A stretch of 64,000 nucleotides of DNA from Paragordius varius (lineage: Eukaryota > Nematomorpha): assembly GCA_964247055.1 (NCBI GenBank), contig OZ176053.1:7812001-7876000 (forward strand), written 5' to 3'. Positions 22,661 through 46,724 of the stretch are shown piece after piece (the first letter of the stretch is position 1; every line of letters starts with the position of its first letter). The translations under genes and the position numbers were made by a program. The notes below the pieces were generated by a model. The model made no database searches and was not told the DNA's origin. It worked only from the letters and a program-made list of their open reading frames with translations.

Positions 22661-22815
22661 AGAATAACCAACCAACCGCTTACATAGAACTATAGCAATA
22701 TAATATAATAAATTTTATTTACTATTGTAATTTGGTTATGATTATATTATACTCATATATCATATTAATATAATACTATATTAGGTCAAAATTAGTGCAT
22801 TTAAAAAATGTTTGT

Positions 22816-24420
22816 TTATAAAGGAGATATGTCATTAAGGGGATTAAAAGGTTTCGGTTTTGAAGTGATAGGTGTCAATGGATCCATATTTCCATAAAAG
22901 GTGGTTAAATAGTTTAAATATATTTGATTATTTTTTTTTGCAGTTGGGGTAAAACACAAGGGATTTTTATGAAGTGTATTTTTAGCCATAACTCCTGGAA
23001 CAGATAGGAATTCGGTTTGTGCATGATTTCCATTAGAATCACCATGTGACATTTGTGGTTTTTGTAGAGTCCAAATTTTAAGTGTTTCATCCGAAGATAT
23101 AACGGCCAGATGGGTTAGATTGTTAGATACAGAGGATGAAATGATATATGGAAACGTGTTTTCATAATCAGTAAATGGTGTAGTCGGTCGATGAAGCTTT
23201 GCGTCAAAAATTTGTATCTCCTTAATTTTGGTCAAAACCTTATTATGTTTTACGTCTGAAAAATGGGATGGACTATTTCTATGCAAATTGATACCATTAT
23301 CTAATTTATGTGACATCTCATTAGGAGAATGATTGAGTATCTTTTTATTATAATTATGAGACACATCGTGTTGCGATAATTTGTAAGACCCCTTCATGAT
23401 CATATCCATTTCACATTGTGACAAATTGGATGTTTGATGCTCCCTCCAATACCTAATGCCGCTACATATCTTTGTCTTGTTCCGCATTTTAATTTTGTGA
23501 TTACGATGGAAAGTGAAAAGGGATAAAACATCTACTGTGCCATTATCATTGGTCTCAATGGTTAATTTGGGTATATAGATGATATCAAACAAGGGGTTAT
23601 CAAACAAATATAAAGACATAATTCTTAATTGGTGTGGTTGAATTAAGCGAAAAGTCACAAAATAAGAATTGAGAAAATAACCGGCATCATCAAAAGAATC
23701 AAAAATAATGCTAAAATCCTTTAAATGCCACTTACTCCAATAACATCCAATTATTACAATAAATTTGTCGCACAAAAAATAATTGGAAAGTTTGTGCATA
23801 TCATCAAATTTAAAATTGTGCGCAAAATTATATTTACTAAAATCATATTTTAGAAATAAATTATTATTTTCGACGAAAAGAAAGGAATCATCTTGATTAT
23901 TATAATCATAATATATATTAGGTGATGATAATTTGTAAAATGAGTAGGAGCTACGTAATTTTAAATTATAAGACTTCATATAATCGTTAAATGTGTAAAT
24001 TATGTTATTTTTAATGCAAACTATTGATGAGTTCATAGCTGTATCAATAAAATTAATTACAGCGTTTTCTAAATTATTTTCAAATTTAATCTTATAAACC
24101 TGAAAAACAGATGATTTCAAAACCAAAATTAATTGTAAGTAAGGTCCCCATAAAATATTTAATATGTCATGGTCAAATTTTTGAATATTTACAACCAACT
24201 CCTTTTCTGCATTCCATATATAAATTTGATTTTTTAGCGCAATAGCAAGTATATTATTTAAGGATTCATTCCATGCTAAAATATGTTGAGCAGAGTTATA
24301 AGCATCGACAGCATCTAACGTTTTGTAATTGTCAGATATTTTCAGCTCTTCAAGATTTTTTTGAATTTTTGCATCAGATTTGAATATCCCACCAGAAGGG
24401 CTTTTGTTCTTGACCAGCAT
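22816..24420 (-). CDS. Divergent Cdc20/Fizzy-family WD40 protein, intronless
   Basis: 534 codons without intron. Cdc20-family proteins recruit substrates to the anaphase-promoting complex as seven-blade WD40 propellers. Here blade 1 is recognisable: KTLDAVDAYNSAQHILAWNE then NILAIALKNQIYIWNAE, against RILDAPEIRNDYYLNLVDWS then NVLAVALDNSVYLWSAS in human CDC20. The last blade keeps LAVISSDETLKIWTL (human VASAAADETLRLWRC). Middle blades are strongly diverged and a charged low-complexity insert lies around residues 335-395. I see no C-box before blade 1 and no C-terminal Ile-Arg tail (it ends NDISPL), so binding to the complex in the normal way is doubtful. An in-frame stop sits just before the ATG. 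It may be a Cortex-like meiotic variant; family call is inference from blades 1, 2 and 7. Confidence 0.65.
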   Translation of the reverse strand: MLVKNKSPSGGIFKSDAKIQKNLEELKISDNYKTLDAVDAYNSAQHILAWNESLNNILAIALKNQIYIWNAEKELVVNIQKFDHDILNILWGPYLQLILVLKSSVFQVYKIKFENNLENAVINFIDTAMNSSIVCIKNNIIYTFNDYMKSYNLKLRSSYSFYKLSSPNIYYDYNNQDDSFLFVENNNLFLKYDFSKYNFAHNFKFDDMHKLSNYFLCDKFIVIIGCYWSKWHLKDFSIIFDSFDDAGYFLNSYFVTFRLIQPHQLRIMSLYLFDNPLFDIIYIPKLTIETNDNGTVDVLSLFTFHRNHKIKMRNKTKICSGIRYWREHQTSNLSQCEMDMIMKGSYKLSQHDVSHNYNKKILNHSPNEMSHKLDNGINLHRNSPSHFSDVKHNKVLTKIKEIQIFDAKLHRPTTPFTDYENTFPYIISSSVSNNLTHLAVISSDETLKIWTLQKPQMSHGDSNGNHAQTEFLSVPGVMAKNTLHKNPLCFTPTAKKNNQIYLNYLTTFYGNMDPLTPITSKPKPFNPLNDISPL

Positions 24421-24443
24421 TTAAACATATGCCTACGTAACAA
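24421..24443. promoter_or_regulatory. 23-bp gap between divergent start codons
   Basis: Only 23 bp separate the ATG of the minus-strand Cdc20-like gene (24420) from the ATG of the class II PI3-kinase gene (24444). Both reading frames meet a stop inside the gap, so neither can extend upstream without splicing. The promoters and 5' leaders must therefore overlap the other gene's coding region or lie in unseen upstream exons. Confidence 0.6.
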
Positions 24444-35166
<10,723 letters not shown>

Positions 35167-36175
35167 AATGTGTCAATATTATATATATTTTTTACACAAG
35201 CATAGACAATATTATTATATTATAATAGCAAATTTAATATATGTACACAATAAATTATCTTTATTTACTTTATAATCAAAGAGAGCTTCTATTCTAAAAT
35301 TGTTAATGGTATAATTAGGGTCGAACCGGAACCTTTTAAAATTTGCCTTTCAATTAAATAGTTTTTTGCACTTAAATATGTAATATGAAAAAATACCCAC
35401 AATGATTCTGGTTTTAACAAACAGTTTGTTTTTATGCAAAGGATCGTTTTTGCCACATTATTAGCGGTTTATGTTGCTTTTATAGTTTTAAAAATATTTA
35501 TTATAATAGAACCCGAGATATTTTTCAGGGTCCTATGATCGAATTTGTTTTTAATAATGATTTTCAGTAGCAATTATAGTTGACGTTTGGAAAATCGGTT
35601 TTTTGCTGCTATTTGATTCCAATTTGTTGTAAGAGACAACTGTTTAGGAGCGACGGTTGTCGAGATTTATAACGGTTTAAATGTAATTAAATAGCAAGGG
35701 TGTTCCTAAAGTTTGTCTTTTAACACTTCTATTAGGTCCTTGATAAAATTATTGTTTGTTCAAAATGTATCAAAACAAAAATATTTAAAATGTTGATTTT
35801 AAAAAAACGGGATTAAAATAGATTAAAAAAATAAATTCAATAAAGTATGGTTGCACAGGAGAACGCTTTAGGACCAATTTGAAGTCAGTTCAAATGGTAT
35901 ATTACGAAAATATTTAAAAAAGATATAGACTTTTTATAGCCTTTTCATGATTAGCTTATAGAATAAAATAGAAGTATTTATTTCATTTGTAAATATCACA
36001 AATTTAAATAAAAATGTGCAGAATATGGAAATGGTGAATTATAAGGATAATTTTTTAAAAAGATAGATTATTTATTGGCGATTTCCTTCCATTTTATCAA
36101 ATTTTGCTTGATATAAGCATTCCAGGGGGTATTTTTTAGTCTATTACAAAAAATTATAGTTGAAAATTAAATATA
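35167..36175. other. Intergenic stretch after PI3KC2, no gene seen
   Basis: AT-rich 3' flank of the kinase gene. An AATAAA-like motif (ACAATAAATTA) lies near 35248, about 80 bp after the stop. Nothing else recognised. Confidence 0.45.
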
Positions 36176-37400
36176 ATATATATATAAAATGGAAAATGCT
36201 GGCTTTGTGATCTGTTTTCGGAAAACCGGTAGACCTATTCAAATCCAAATGTCGAAAAAATACAATCATGCCCTTTTTTTAATTAGGCTCCCAGTTCGGG
36301 CCCACTGCTTGTAAAAACGGTTTTTTTAAAAAATACAAGTCCACAAAAATCGTGTCTTTGAGACAGTTTTCCAGAAAACGTGTTGGACCATTCGATTAAA
36401 AATGATTTTTTACTTATTTTCGATTGCGCCGAACATAGTCGGATCGCTTTTTTAATTTAAGTCCTCTTTTTGCCCGTTTCCCCCGTAAAATGTCATCTTA
36501 GTCCACAAAAATAATTTTTTGAATCTATTTTTCGCCCAAGGTATAGACCGTAAAAATTCGATCAAAAATTTTAGTCATGCGTTTTTTATATTGGCTGCTG
36601 GTTAAAGAAATACCCGCTAAAAACTGCCCGTCAAATCAAGATAGCGTGACTTTAGGACTAAATTTCATAAAATCTATCAGGCCATATGAGTTCAATATGT
36701 ACTTAAAATATTACCCGTAAAAAGGCAAAAATATACGTCGTGGTTTTTTAAAATTAGCCGTTAATTAGGCCTTTCATGCCCTTGAAAATGCGCCACCATA
36801 GAAAGATTTTTCAGTTTTGAGGCAATTTTAATAACTAACCAGAGCATATGGAATAAATTATGATTCCAGGTATTCTCAGTAAAAAGCCAAAAAATTTCAT
36901 CAAGCGCTATTTTATCAGCGTCTGGGTAGGGAGATACCCGTCTAGAACTGCCCCACCATATCGAAATTGCGTTGTTTAGGAGTTAATTTTCAGAAAACTT
37001 ATCAGGCCATATAACTTTAATAAGGGTATGAAATATTAAAAAGTAAAAATTTAAGTCGAGCGGTTTTTGTAAATTAGGCGTAATTAGGCCCTTTACGCCC
37101 TATAAAATGCGTTCATTGAACTATTTTTTAGTTTTGAAGCTATTCCAAAACTAATAAGAACATATGGAATGAATGATGATATCAGGTAGTCCCCTATAAA
37201 GGCAAAAATTTTAATCGAGCGTTTTTTGTTTCGCCCCTGTCCGTAAAACTGCGTTACCATATCGATACAGTATGCCTTTGGAGCCAAATTTCAAAAAACT
37301 TATGAGACTATGTGACTCTAATAAGGGCCTAAAATATTTATTACCCCTTAAAAACAAATATTTTAGTATAGGGGGTAATTTTTTATCTTAATATTTAAGT
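36175..37400 (-). repeat. Dispersed repeat family R1, copy B (inverted)
   Basis: Inverse of 4880-6420: GGCAAAAATTTTAATCGAGC at 37201, the TATCGATAC/GCC(T)TTGGAGCCAAA block at 37258-37290 and the tail ending GGAAAATGCTGGC near 36190 all have plus-strand partners in copy A. Two to three internal units are visible. It fills most of the 2.8-kb space between the PI3KC2 and PDE1 stops. Confidence 0.7.
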
Positions 37401-37965
37401 TATTAATTAGGCCCAAATTAAAAATATGCTTTCTGTAGCCTTTTAGGCGCTAATACGAAAATTTTTTAAAAAACCTCATCTTAAACTTTTGCGCCGTCAT
37501 TTTTTTATATTTTTTAAATTGCTAATATAATAGGCAAATAAATGTATATTATGGTAAACAAATTTAAAAAAAAACTCAAACTTTCTTGCATTTTACCAGC
37601 AAAAACTCGGTATTAATGGATTTTAAAATCAGCTGTTTATTCAATCATGTTTTAGAGTCCTAATTTCACTCTCTAGAAGTTACGAAACTGTAAAAACTAT
37701 AACCTTTTCTATCTAACCAAGAGAACAATGTTTGATAATTATGACACAATAACTCTCAAAAGTAGTTTATTTATAAGATTGAGCTCTGTGATATAAAGCT
37801 ACTCTAAAATGTCACGGCGAACAAAAAGGTCATGAGGTGTTAAGCATTCCTAGATTTTCCCATTTAAGAGAACACAAATTTTCAGAATACATACAATGCT
37901 AATGATTCTTATTAAAATTTGTTTAAAGATTTTTGTGAACATCATCTCATTAATATAAATTAATT

Positions 37966-40900
37966 TTACTTTTTTTCGACGTTTATACCGCTTGTTGAAC
38001 ATAACATTTCCGACAAACCAGTTTCTGTACTTTTCATTTTGCGAGAGGGACGGCCTCTTTCCAATTTTTGTTTTTCTTCGTTGATGCTGTGAATCTTATC
38101 CTTGTAAGTTAAAATTGATTCCATCATGGCCTCCAACACCTGAAAACACGGTTCCACAATGAATGTGATAAAGCCTAATTTAATTACACATTTTTATAAT
38201 GTTTCTTTTGTAAGTTTGCGTTTAAGGAAACTTAACAAAAGTAATTACAATAGTAAAAATACATTTGTAAAGACTAAACATAAAAATTAAAAAATCAACG
38301 TAAAGAAGGGATGTTTTTCGATATACTTGGTTTTTTCTCTATAAATTTAAAATTATGATACCAATTTACAGTCATGTATATCGTGTTTCTAATAAACGTG
38401 TGTAATTGTTTTCTTTCATTTTATATATGTACCTAAACAATGCATATGCTATAATTAGCTATTTAAGACTTAATTATGCACGCGTTGAAAAGTTGTCATA
38501 ACAATATTATAACGCGTACGAAAACAAATCTAGGCATTCCCTGTACATCTCAATTCCCTATCTAGCAACTGACGATAAGGTTTTTTAAAAGTCATAGTTT
38601 AGAAATCTGGTTTTCTAATCTTGATTGTTTGCTCTTTCGTTTTATTTTATTTTTTATTTTAATTAATTACTATCATTTTTTTTCTATAAATATTAAAAGA
38701 TCAAGACAGGATTGTTATTTGAATGTAAAAATAAATTTTAGGATAATCTGGTCATTAAATACCAATTTGGGATTCAGGCACCAAGGTAGTTGTTCTATCA
38801 CATAGAGGCGAATACGATAAACCAAGTTCCAATTCCTTGTCTCCCTGTTAAAAATTAACACACTTATTAAGCATATATGAAAAAACGGTAAAAAATGAGA
38901 TTAATTATATGGACAAAACAATTATTTTTCAAACCGCTGAACTAAATTTGATTATTTTATTCATTGTTTGAATTGCAAAGTATGAATTAGAGATGATAGG
39001 GCAATCCACTCAATGTAGTTTACAAAAAATAAATAATTTATAAGGGAAAGTTAAGGTTTATAAAATACGGTTGTCTTTTGTAAAAAAATTGTCTATACTA
39101 CGTTTTGTGTGCATAAATTTTTACTGTATGATATTTTCTGGATTTTCTTTTCAATAAATTAACAACTTGTATGATGTTTTTTTTTCATTTATGTTATACT
39201 TGTGTAAAAAATTCTTGGTTAAGAGCTTGAGTCCATTTTGCGTGGAAAGGCCAAGGTTTACAGGGGTGGCTTATGTCGGCAGAATGTAGGATTAAGGAAA
39301 GAGCTTTCGCTTTGTCTATGCTGTGAAAAATTAAAGTTAATTGTTTGAAGTGGTAAAATATTAATAATTTATTTTTATTACTATTCTGGAAGTGCCAATA
39401 GGTGTTTTATTGTTTTAACTTGTTGAAAATGTGAAGACATATCAGTAGCAAGCACCATGTCGATAACTAATGTCCGGAATTCTCTGGATATTACAAAATT
39501 TTATATTTACCTTGTTATAATAATTAAAGGATGTTTTCGATATTATTTTTTTCATGCTGAGTAATTGTATATTTGACGCTTTTGTTTAATAATTTACACC
39601 AAAATATATTTAATATGAAAGGAGTTACTAAGTTAGATAAACATCCAAATAAATTTATTATAAATTTAAAACAAAAACCTGTATTCATCGGGAGTTAAGC
39701 CATCAAGGATAGTAGTTTCACATTGACGCATAATTTTAAAAGTCGAGCTTAAATGATAATTCTCCAAGATTGATTTATCATTGTATACCAAAGCTAATTC
39801 CGAACTATTTATACACATAATATAAAGAATTTGGTTTTTAGGATCTAATTTCTGTAAAATTTACAAAATATATGATGTTTACTTTGTTTTAATGTGATAG
39901 TTGTTTGTGGTCCCTGTATGTTCATAATCATGTATCATTGCTGCAACTAAACATCCAAATTTTTCCAGGTCTGTCAATGTTTCCTGTTAAAATTATCAAT
40001 CAAACAATATATATATAATTTTTGATGGGTAAATATTTTAACTGATTGAGTAAATTTTAAAGACATGGGCAATTTTAAAAACATTTTTATATTAAAAAAA
40101 ACCAAACAAATGTATTAAGGCATGCGTAGTGTGAAATAAAGAGTTATAAAAAATGTTTTATTTCATATTGTTTAATTAAACATGTATTCTGGTTTTATTG
40201 AGGAGGTAAAACACAGTTTGGACAACATCAGCACCATGGACAATATTATGATACGAGTTTGAATACTTTTGATAACCAACCATTAATTGGCCCAAAAAAT
40301 TTTCAAAATGACGCATTGATATCTAACACAACGAAAAAAATAATGATAACAATATATACTGATGATAATATTTTTTGATAATAGAATACATTTTTTTATA
40401 AAAACCTTTAAGGTTTATTTAATTTATAAGTAGGGTTCGAGAACCGTTTTTAATCAGGAATGCGGTATCAATTTTTTATTTTGATATAGCTTTTTTATAA
40501 TTGTTTTATATATTTTAACTTAATATAGAGTTTTTCGCTAAGAAAAGCAGCAAAATTGAAAATAAAATTTGTGGTTCTAATATATAATGCAAATTTCAAA
40601 TCAAAGACATTTGTTTAAATATGAAATCAATTTACCCCCATACGTTATCTAAAATAAATATATGTAAACAGTGACAGTATATATAACTTAAAGCGGAATC
40701 ATATTTAAATTAAAACTGCCGATATTGTTTCAATTTTTTAATTTTCAAATTTTTTCTTGGGGTTATTCAAATTTTTAATAGTTAAGAGGTATTTATCATC
40801 ATAACCATTAAAGGTTTGTATCTTGTTAAAAAATTAATAATAAAAATAAATTTTTATTTTAATTTTTGGTGTCTAATCACCCAAAATCGTGAAATTAAAA

Positions 40901-41713
40901 TATTACGAATATTATGTATGTTTGTGAACAATTTTTAGGAAAATGATCCTTAAGCTATATGTTTTAAATAATTTACATTAACGGTATCAAAATATTTGAA
41001 ATTCTTCGCACCTCAAAAATTAACAATCTAACGATTTACTCGTTTATTATAATATCAATAAAACCATGGCTAAATCTATAAAGAATTTAGAATTACAATT
41101 AGGGTTACCCTTTGATAAAAGAAAATAAACTATACCATATAGTTATTGATAATATAATAAAAACAAATATCTGCATGTTTCCGCCTCGGAAAATTATATC
41201 CAAATGCATTTTTATGTAAATTTATTTAAATCATGAAACCTGATCATAATAAATGCAATTTAATGCATATATACTCTAAACTAAATTATAAAAATGATAA
41301 TGATAAACAAAACCAACCTTAGGATTGACAACACTTGAATTGCACCACATTAACTTTATCACGCTAAAAATCCATTACCATAAATAATATCCTTTTTTCA
41401 TCATTTAAATTATTGACTCTGTCATTATGTCAACCAAAAATTTAAATACCATCTCACCATATACATACATACAATTAACATTTATATACATTTCATATTT
41501 AATTCTTTGTAAAACCAAGAGAGACAGAGACTGTTTCAAAATGAAAACTATATCAACTATTTCAATATATAATTATTTTTGTCAACTATTGTACCTTATT
41601 ATTGCAATTGCCATTAATTTTTTAAAAAATACATACACAAATAAAAAAGTGACAGAAATACGTAAAAAATCATTTTTTATAATAATATTGTTATTATTAT
41701 TATAAATATATAC

Positions 41714-41752
<39 letters not shown>

Positions 41753-44240
41753 TTATATTCCCACTAACCTTGAATCTATTAATGAGATCAAATTTATTTA
41801 ACACTTCGATACTGATGTACCTTAGCGACTGTTCATTGCTGGCCTCATGTAGTGCAAACACATCAAAATCCCATTCATTAATTTTCTTTATCATTGTATA
41901 TATCAATTAAATTTAATATTTAATCAAATTTTAATAAAAAGGCGCAAAACATAAAAACATTTTCTAACATGACAATTAGCAAAAGATTGTCTGTAATTTA
42001 TTTGGGATATTTTAACTTTTACAATTTTAAGTCTGTATTTCACAATTCTAATCGCGGGTATCGCTAAAATCTAAAATTTACTTTTTTAAATATAACTTTA
42101 ACATGAAATTTTTATAGCGAATAATAATCGCTACTTAATAAAATTAGGCGTAAAGAAAGATCTAAACGTTAATAAAATATTTAAGTTATTTTACAAAACC
42201 ATTTTTGTCAATTTCAATAATTTTATGTTTTGGATTTCTATAAACATTGTCGATTCAAATTGGGATATCTAGGGACCCCAAACTATATACAAGATATTTA
42301 AAAACTACCGACAGAAACGGCTTCAATTAAATTTATGCTTCCATTCTATATAAATAAGCCAAAATATCTAAATAAAATTTAATTTTGAAAAAAAAGTTCA
42401 ATATAAAACTACTTCGATGCCATGATTATTTTACAACATTTGCACAAAATATCTTGTTTATTTGATTCTAATGCTAAATTATAACTTATTTTTATTCAAA
42501 TTACATCTAACATTGATATAAACAGAAAAAGCGGTTTATTTTGCCTAATGTACAGATGTCATATTGACTAAATTTTTACCTTTAGGGTTTTCCATAAAAT
42601 AAGCACCCAAGTTTTTTTTAAAATAAATCTTTTTTTTATATTTCGGTGTACCAATCTTATACAAGTGCAAACTTTTGCAATGGTTTCAATTTTCTCGATA
42701 TTTTTAGAAACATTTGATTTTAAACAGGCCCCTAGGGTCCCCAAAGACCCCACTTTGAATCGGAGGACTGAAATGAATGTGTTGTATCCAAGTGTTAACA
42801 AAAAAATATATATGTTTTAGAGAAGATAAATTTAATAATACTTTGAGGCATTGCATCACAGGAGTTGCAATATGTAAATTTGCCACTGATGTTTTTCTAT
42901 ATAATCTGACACAGAAATATAATTAATTTCTAATTTATATTATTGGTAAATACAAATAGATACACTACTGTATATTTGTTTCCTTTTGGGTATGATTCTG
43001 ACGAATAGAAATTAATTAATTTTCAAAAAAATCACAAATATTAATACAAATAAATTTCGAATTTATAAAGAATTTTGGTTTGATTTATAATTATCAAAAA
43101 AATTATTTAAAATAATTTCAAGTGCTGTCGGATAAACCATGACATATATAAAATTTTTATGTTACAGCTAATGTGTGCGCTATTTAATGTTGTTTATCTA
43201 AGAAACAAATATGGATATAAGTTTAAGCCGTATATCCTTATGCAATTATATTACAATATGGCATCTAATGTATTAGGATTTTCTTATTTTAAAAAAATAA
43301 AGTTGCGAGATTAGCAGTAGTTTCAAAATAAAATGTATCCTCCAATATATATTAGCGTTAATTGGCCATAAAGAAAAGTAAAAAAACAAAGATTTTGATA
43401 ACGAAAATGCGATTATTTAACTCAAAATTGATAAAAATAATTATGGAATATTTATTGATTATTTTATTCACATACTTATCTACTAAGATGCCGACACGGA
43501 TTACATTAGCGATGCTTTTAAACTTTCGTTTGTGATTTTCCTGACCAGACGCCATTTTAGTGGTAAAAGTTGATGATAACCAATCTTTAACTTCTTCAGG
43601 AACAGCCTCGAGTTTAGGATCAAAAACTACCTCCTCTTCGCCAAACAACATCCTTAAAATTCAAGTAATCAATAAAAAATATCAGCTCCATTGAGAAATG
43701 TTTTAGAATATTTGGGTATTTTAAAGGATTTAGAAAAAAATACTTTTTTTCATAAGCATATGCCTTATCCAATGCTGTTATCGCCGTATTAATAATATCT
43801 TTAAATGTGATCGGATCCACTTGTACGTCGGAAGTTTCAAGTACTGTCAAAACATTTCGCAATCTAGGGCATTATATTAACATTTTTACAGGGTATAGAA
43901 TTATATATACGTGAAAATGCGGTAGTTTAGGGCTCAACTATACCCAAAAAATAAAAAAGAGAACTAAATTCAATCAACACAATGCAAAAAAATTAAAAAG
44001 CCCACACCCCCTGCGTTCCCTAGTACCGCCATTGTCAGATTTTTTTACCTGAACGAAAGGGTGAAAATGCCCCATTTACTTCATTATTTTTAAACTGTGA
44101 ATTATTGACGTTTTTTAACCATATATATGTGAAAAGAGAGAAAATGGTACTTACTGTTCTCCACTTTGTTGACACAACTTGAGGGATTCAGACAAAAGTT
44201 CGGAATCCTTTGTTATATTTGCGGTTGATGGGCCGCTCAT
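37966..44240 (-). CDS. PDE1: PDE1-type Ca2+/calmodulin-dependent cyclic nucleotide phosphodiesterase
   Basis: Hydrolyses cAMP/cGMP. Exons on the minus strand (approximate ends): 44240-44155, 43863-43757, 43652-43478, about 41888-41769, 40310-40185, 39985-39880, 39804-39679, about 39492-39387, 39322-39200, 38848-38763, 38178-37966. The N-terminal PDE1 block is seen as AVPEEVKDWLSSTFTTK (human AVPSEVRDWLASTFTQQ). The catalytic domain is complete in its motifs: WDFDVFALHEAS, YHNIVHGADVVQTV, MIHDYEHTGTTNN, LVIDMVLATDMSSHFQQVK, ADISHPCKPW, YSPLCDRTTTLVPESQIG, FIVEPCFQVLE. Metal-binding His and Asp residues (YHN..H, HD..H, ADISH) are present. A short segment between the exons ending at 43478 and starting at 41888 (human RTYTSVGPTYSTAV region) was not located. 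Intron 43477-41889 holds a MITE. The C-terminal tail ends SGINVEKK. Confidence 0.92.
41717..41749. repeat. (TA)n microsatellite
   Basis: TA tract 20 bp past the splice donor of the PDE1 exon ending at 41769, inside the intron. Confidence 0.9.
42249..42794 (+). mobile_element. TTAA-type MITE, copy 4
   Basis: In the PDE1 intron 43477-41889. Ends TCGATTCAAATTGGGA and, at the other side, CTTTGAATCGGAGGACTGAA, then TGTATCCAAGTG followed by TTAA (42795-42798). Left terminus worn. Confidence 0.75.
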
Positions 44241-46475
44241 TTTTGTATTATGTTTTTTTGTCAATCAGATTTTTACACAAGCATCAGAGAAGAGTAAATT
44301 TTGTAAGGAATATAAAAAGTTTTTATCTTATCTTTGTTAAAAATTGAATAAAAAGGCTCAATTGTATATAATAGGGATATTTAGGGAGAGGTATGTATGT
44401 CTGTTATTATTTGTGCGTTGACAGAAAATTAGATAGACCAACAACTAACTAACTAGCCATCAGCGCAAACAGATTAAACCACAAATATGGGATAATATGA
44501 AGTGAGCACGTGACACTAATTGCCAGGACGACATAATGTAAAAAATTGTTAGGTTATTACGGTTAAAGCTAAACTATTTTGTTGTCCCTTTCCAAGTGGA
44601 TTGTGATTAATAAAGTACAATACTCTTTAAATTATTTATTAGTTTTTACGTATACATTTTTTCGATGTTTGCTAAAAAAATGATATATAATTAATTGAAA
44701 CGAAAATTAGTCGGATAATATAATAGTGTTGGGGTTTCATGGTTGTATGTATATCACAAAATTTGGAATAATATGATTGTATCAATTGATGCAACGCAGT
44801 TTTAATTATATAGGTAATTTTTGTAATATGGCAATAAATATAGAAGTTTGACGCATCAGAAAGATAAATTTTCATTTATTATAATAAAAAACAAAAATCA
44901 AAAAAAGAAGATAATTTAATTATCTGAAATAGTAGCACAAAGTAAAAAGCATTTCATTAATAAAACTATTTTGGATGATAGATATAAAGCAAAAAAGTAT
45001 AGGCTTTAACTTTGCCATACAAAATAAATAAAGATAATTACACAGATAAGTTAGTGTAGTTATCAAGGTGTGTGTTGTGAAGATCAATAAAATATGGATT
45101 TTTATATTTTTTATAAATATAGTATTATCCAAATATAAAATTATTATTTATCTCTTTGTAACTTTCAAATGGTTAAATTTTTTATTGTGTTTAATTTTTT
45201 TATCATTTTTAAATGCATTGATGGCAACGGTGAAATTAATAATGAGATCTAACACCTTTATGTATTATTATTATATATCACAAAGGTAATGCATTAAAAA
45301 TGCTTTCAATGTAATGAATTGTTTTAATTTCACAGGTTAGAAAAACATTTAACGATAAAACCTATATTTATTAACAGCGGGAGCCGCTTATAACTAAAAA
45401 AATATCCAAAAAAGATATAATTTAAAATTTTTTATAGTATGCGAATCAAATTTTATGGATTTATTAGGGTTTGCAATTTATTTTACCGATAGATGGCACT
45501 AGAAGACGGCATGTCTGACAAGCCTATAGTCTGTTTTAGTTTTATATTTTTGTATAAATTTTACTATAAAAAATTAAAAAAAATATTAAACCAGCTTTTA
45601 TTTAGATCAGTGACAAAATTACAACTTTTTATTCGTGGTAATAATTTAAATTTAGGGCCTTTTGCAAAATGATTCATTCCATTAAAAGACAAAACAGGCT
45701 CATATTTCCGCCACTAGTCTGAAGAAGTTTTGTGTAACCGGAAATCCTTCCATCTTTGCAAGATTTACTGGAGTAATATGATTTTAAGATAAAAATTATT
45801 TTTAGAAAAATAAAAATTGAAGCAACCAGTTATTTCCTTTATGATGAATAAAATAAAGAATATTTAAGTAATCAACACAAATTAATGCTGACCGAATCCT
45901 TAATATGCAACCAATCTTTGGGAAGAAAAAGGAAACTGCAAAAGGTTATTTTGCTGTCACATAGAGATTAAATCCGTTTTGTGAAAATTTTTTATCCAAA
46001 ACAATTTTCCCAGAACTGTTTTAGGCCTCGGATGCCATCATTTATATTTTTATTTGTTTCGATACAGAAATGACCCAATAAGCGATATTTACATTTTTTA
46101 GTATCCGATTTTCAAGTGAAGTATTTAAGGTGTAGAGAAGAAAGGAAAAGTCTTATACTCTTGTCAAAAATATTTGCTATTTAAATTGGCTAAAAAACCT
46201 AAAAAAATCGAAATGTTTTACCTGATAGAACATTTTATATACGATACAAATTAAATTTTTGTCAGATTATATCACGCATCTTACAATAGAATATCAAATC
46301 TCGTTATTAAGATCCTTTTATTATACATAATAATTTGGCTATACCTGTTTCACAAATTCGATGTTAAAGTTAAAATTGTTAACCCATAAATTTATATCAC
46401 TATTCATTTACATGGTATCATTAGATTTGAATTTTAAATATTTAACAGTATATGAGAACTTAATTATGTTATTAA

Positions 46476-46480
<5 letters not shown>
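44241..46480. other. Intergenic stretch upstream of PDE1, no gene seen
   Basis: No exon with recognisable coding sequence. It should contain the PDE1 promoter, as the presumed start codon is at 44240. The only landmark is the (TA)n tract at 46481-46516. Confidence 0.45.

Positions 46481-46516
<36 letters not shown>
46481..46516. repeat. (TA)n microsatellite
   Basis: TA tract in intergenic DNA, 200 bp before repeat R3 copy 1. Confidence 0.9.
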
Positions 46517-46520
<4 letters not shown>

Positions 46521-46724
46521 CTTAAAAATTAAAATATTAAACTTGTTTAAAATTAAAACTTGATCATATTTTTATACACAATAATTAGAACTGATTTCTA
46601 TGAAAAATTATTCCTGAATAATAATGTTTCTAATCCTAAAATAAGGCATGAGGATAGGAAAAGGTCAAAAAAGAATATGTATTGAAGTTAGCTAATTAAT
46701 TTTATATAACGCGAGACAACAAAT

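Noticed and set aside
41427-41705. 92-codon plus-strand ORF
   Set aside because: Inside a PDE1 intron, low complexity (Ile/Tyr/Leu), antisense to the gene, no family match.
43090-43150. Possible missing PDE1 exon (minus-strand VYPTALEIILNN)
   Set aside because: Resembles the human TYSTAVLNCLKN segment, but no acceptor in the right phase was found; left out of the exon list.
44672-45289. ORFs on both strands in the PDE1-LRP intergenic region
   Set aside because: AT-rich composition only; no motifs, no splice signals consistent with a gene.
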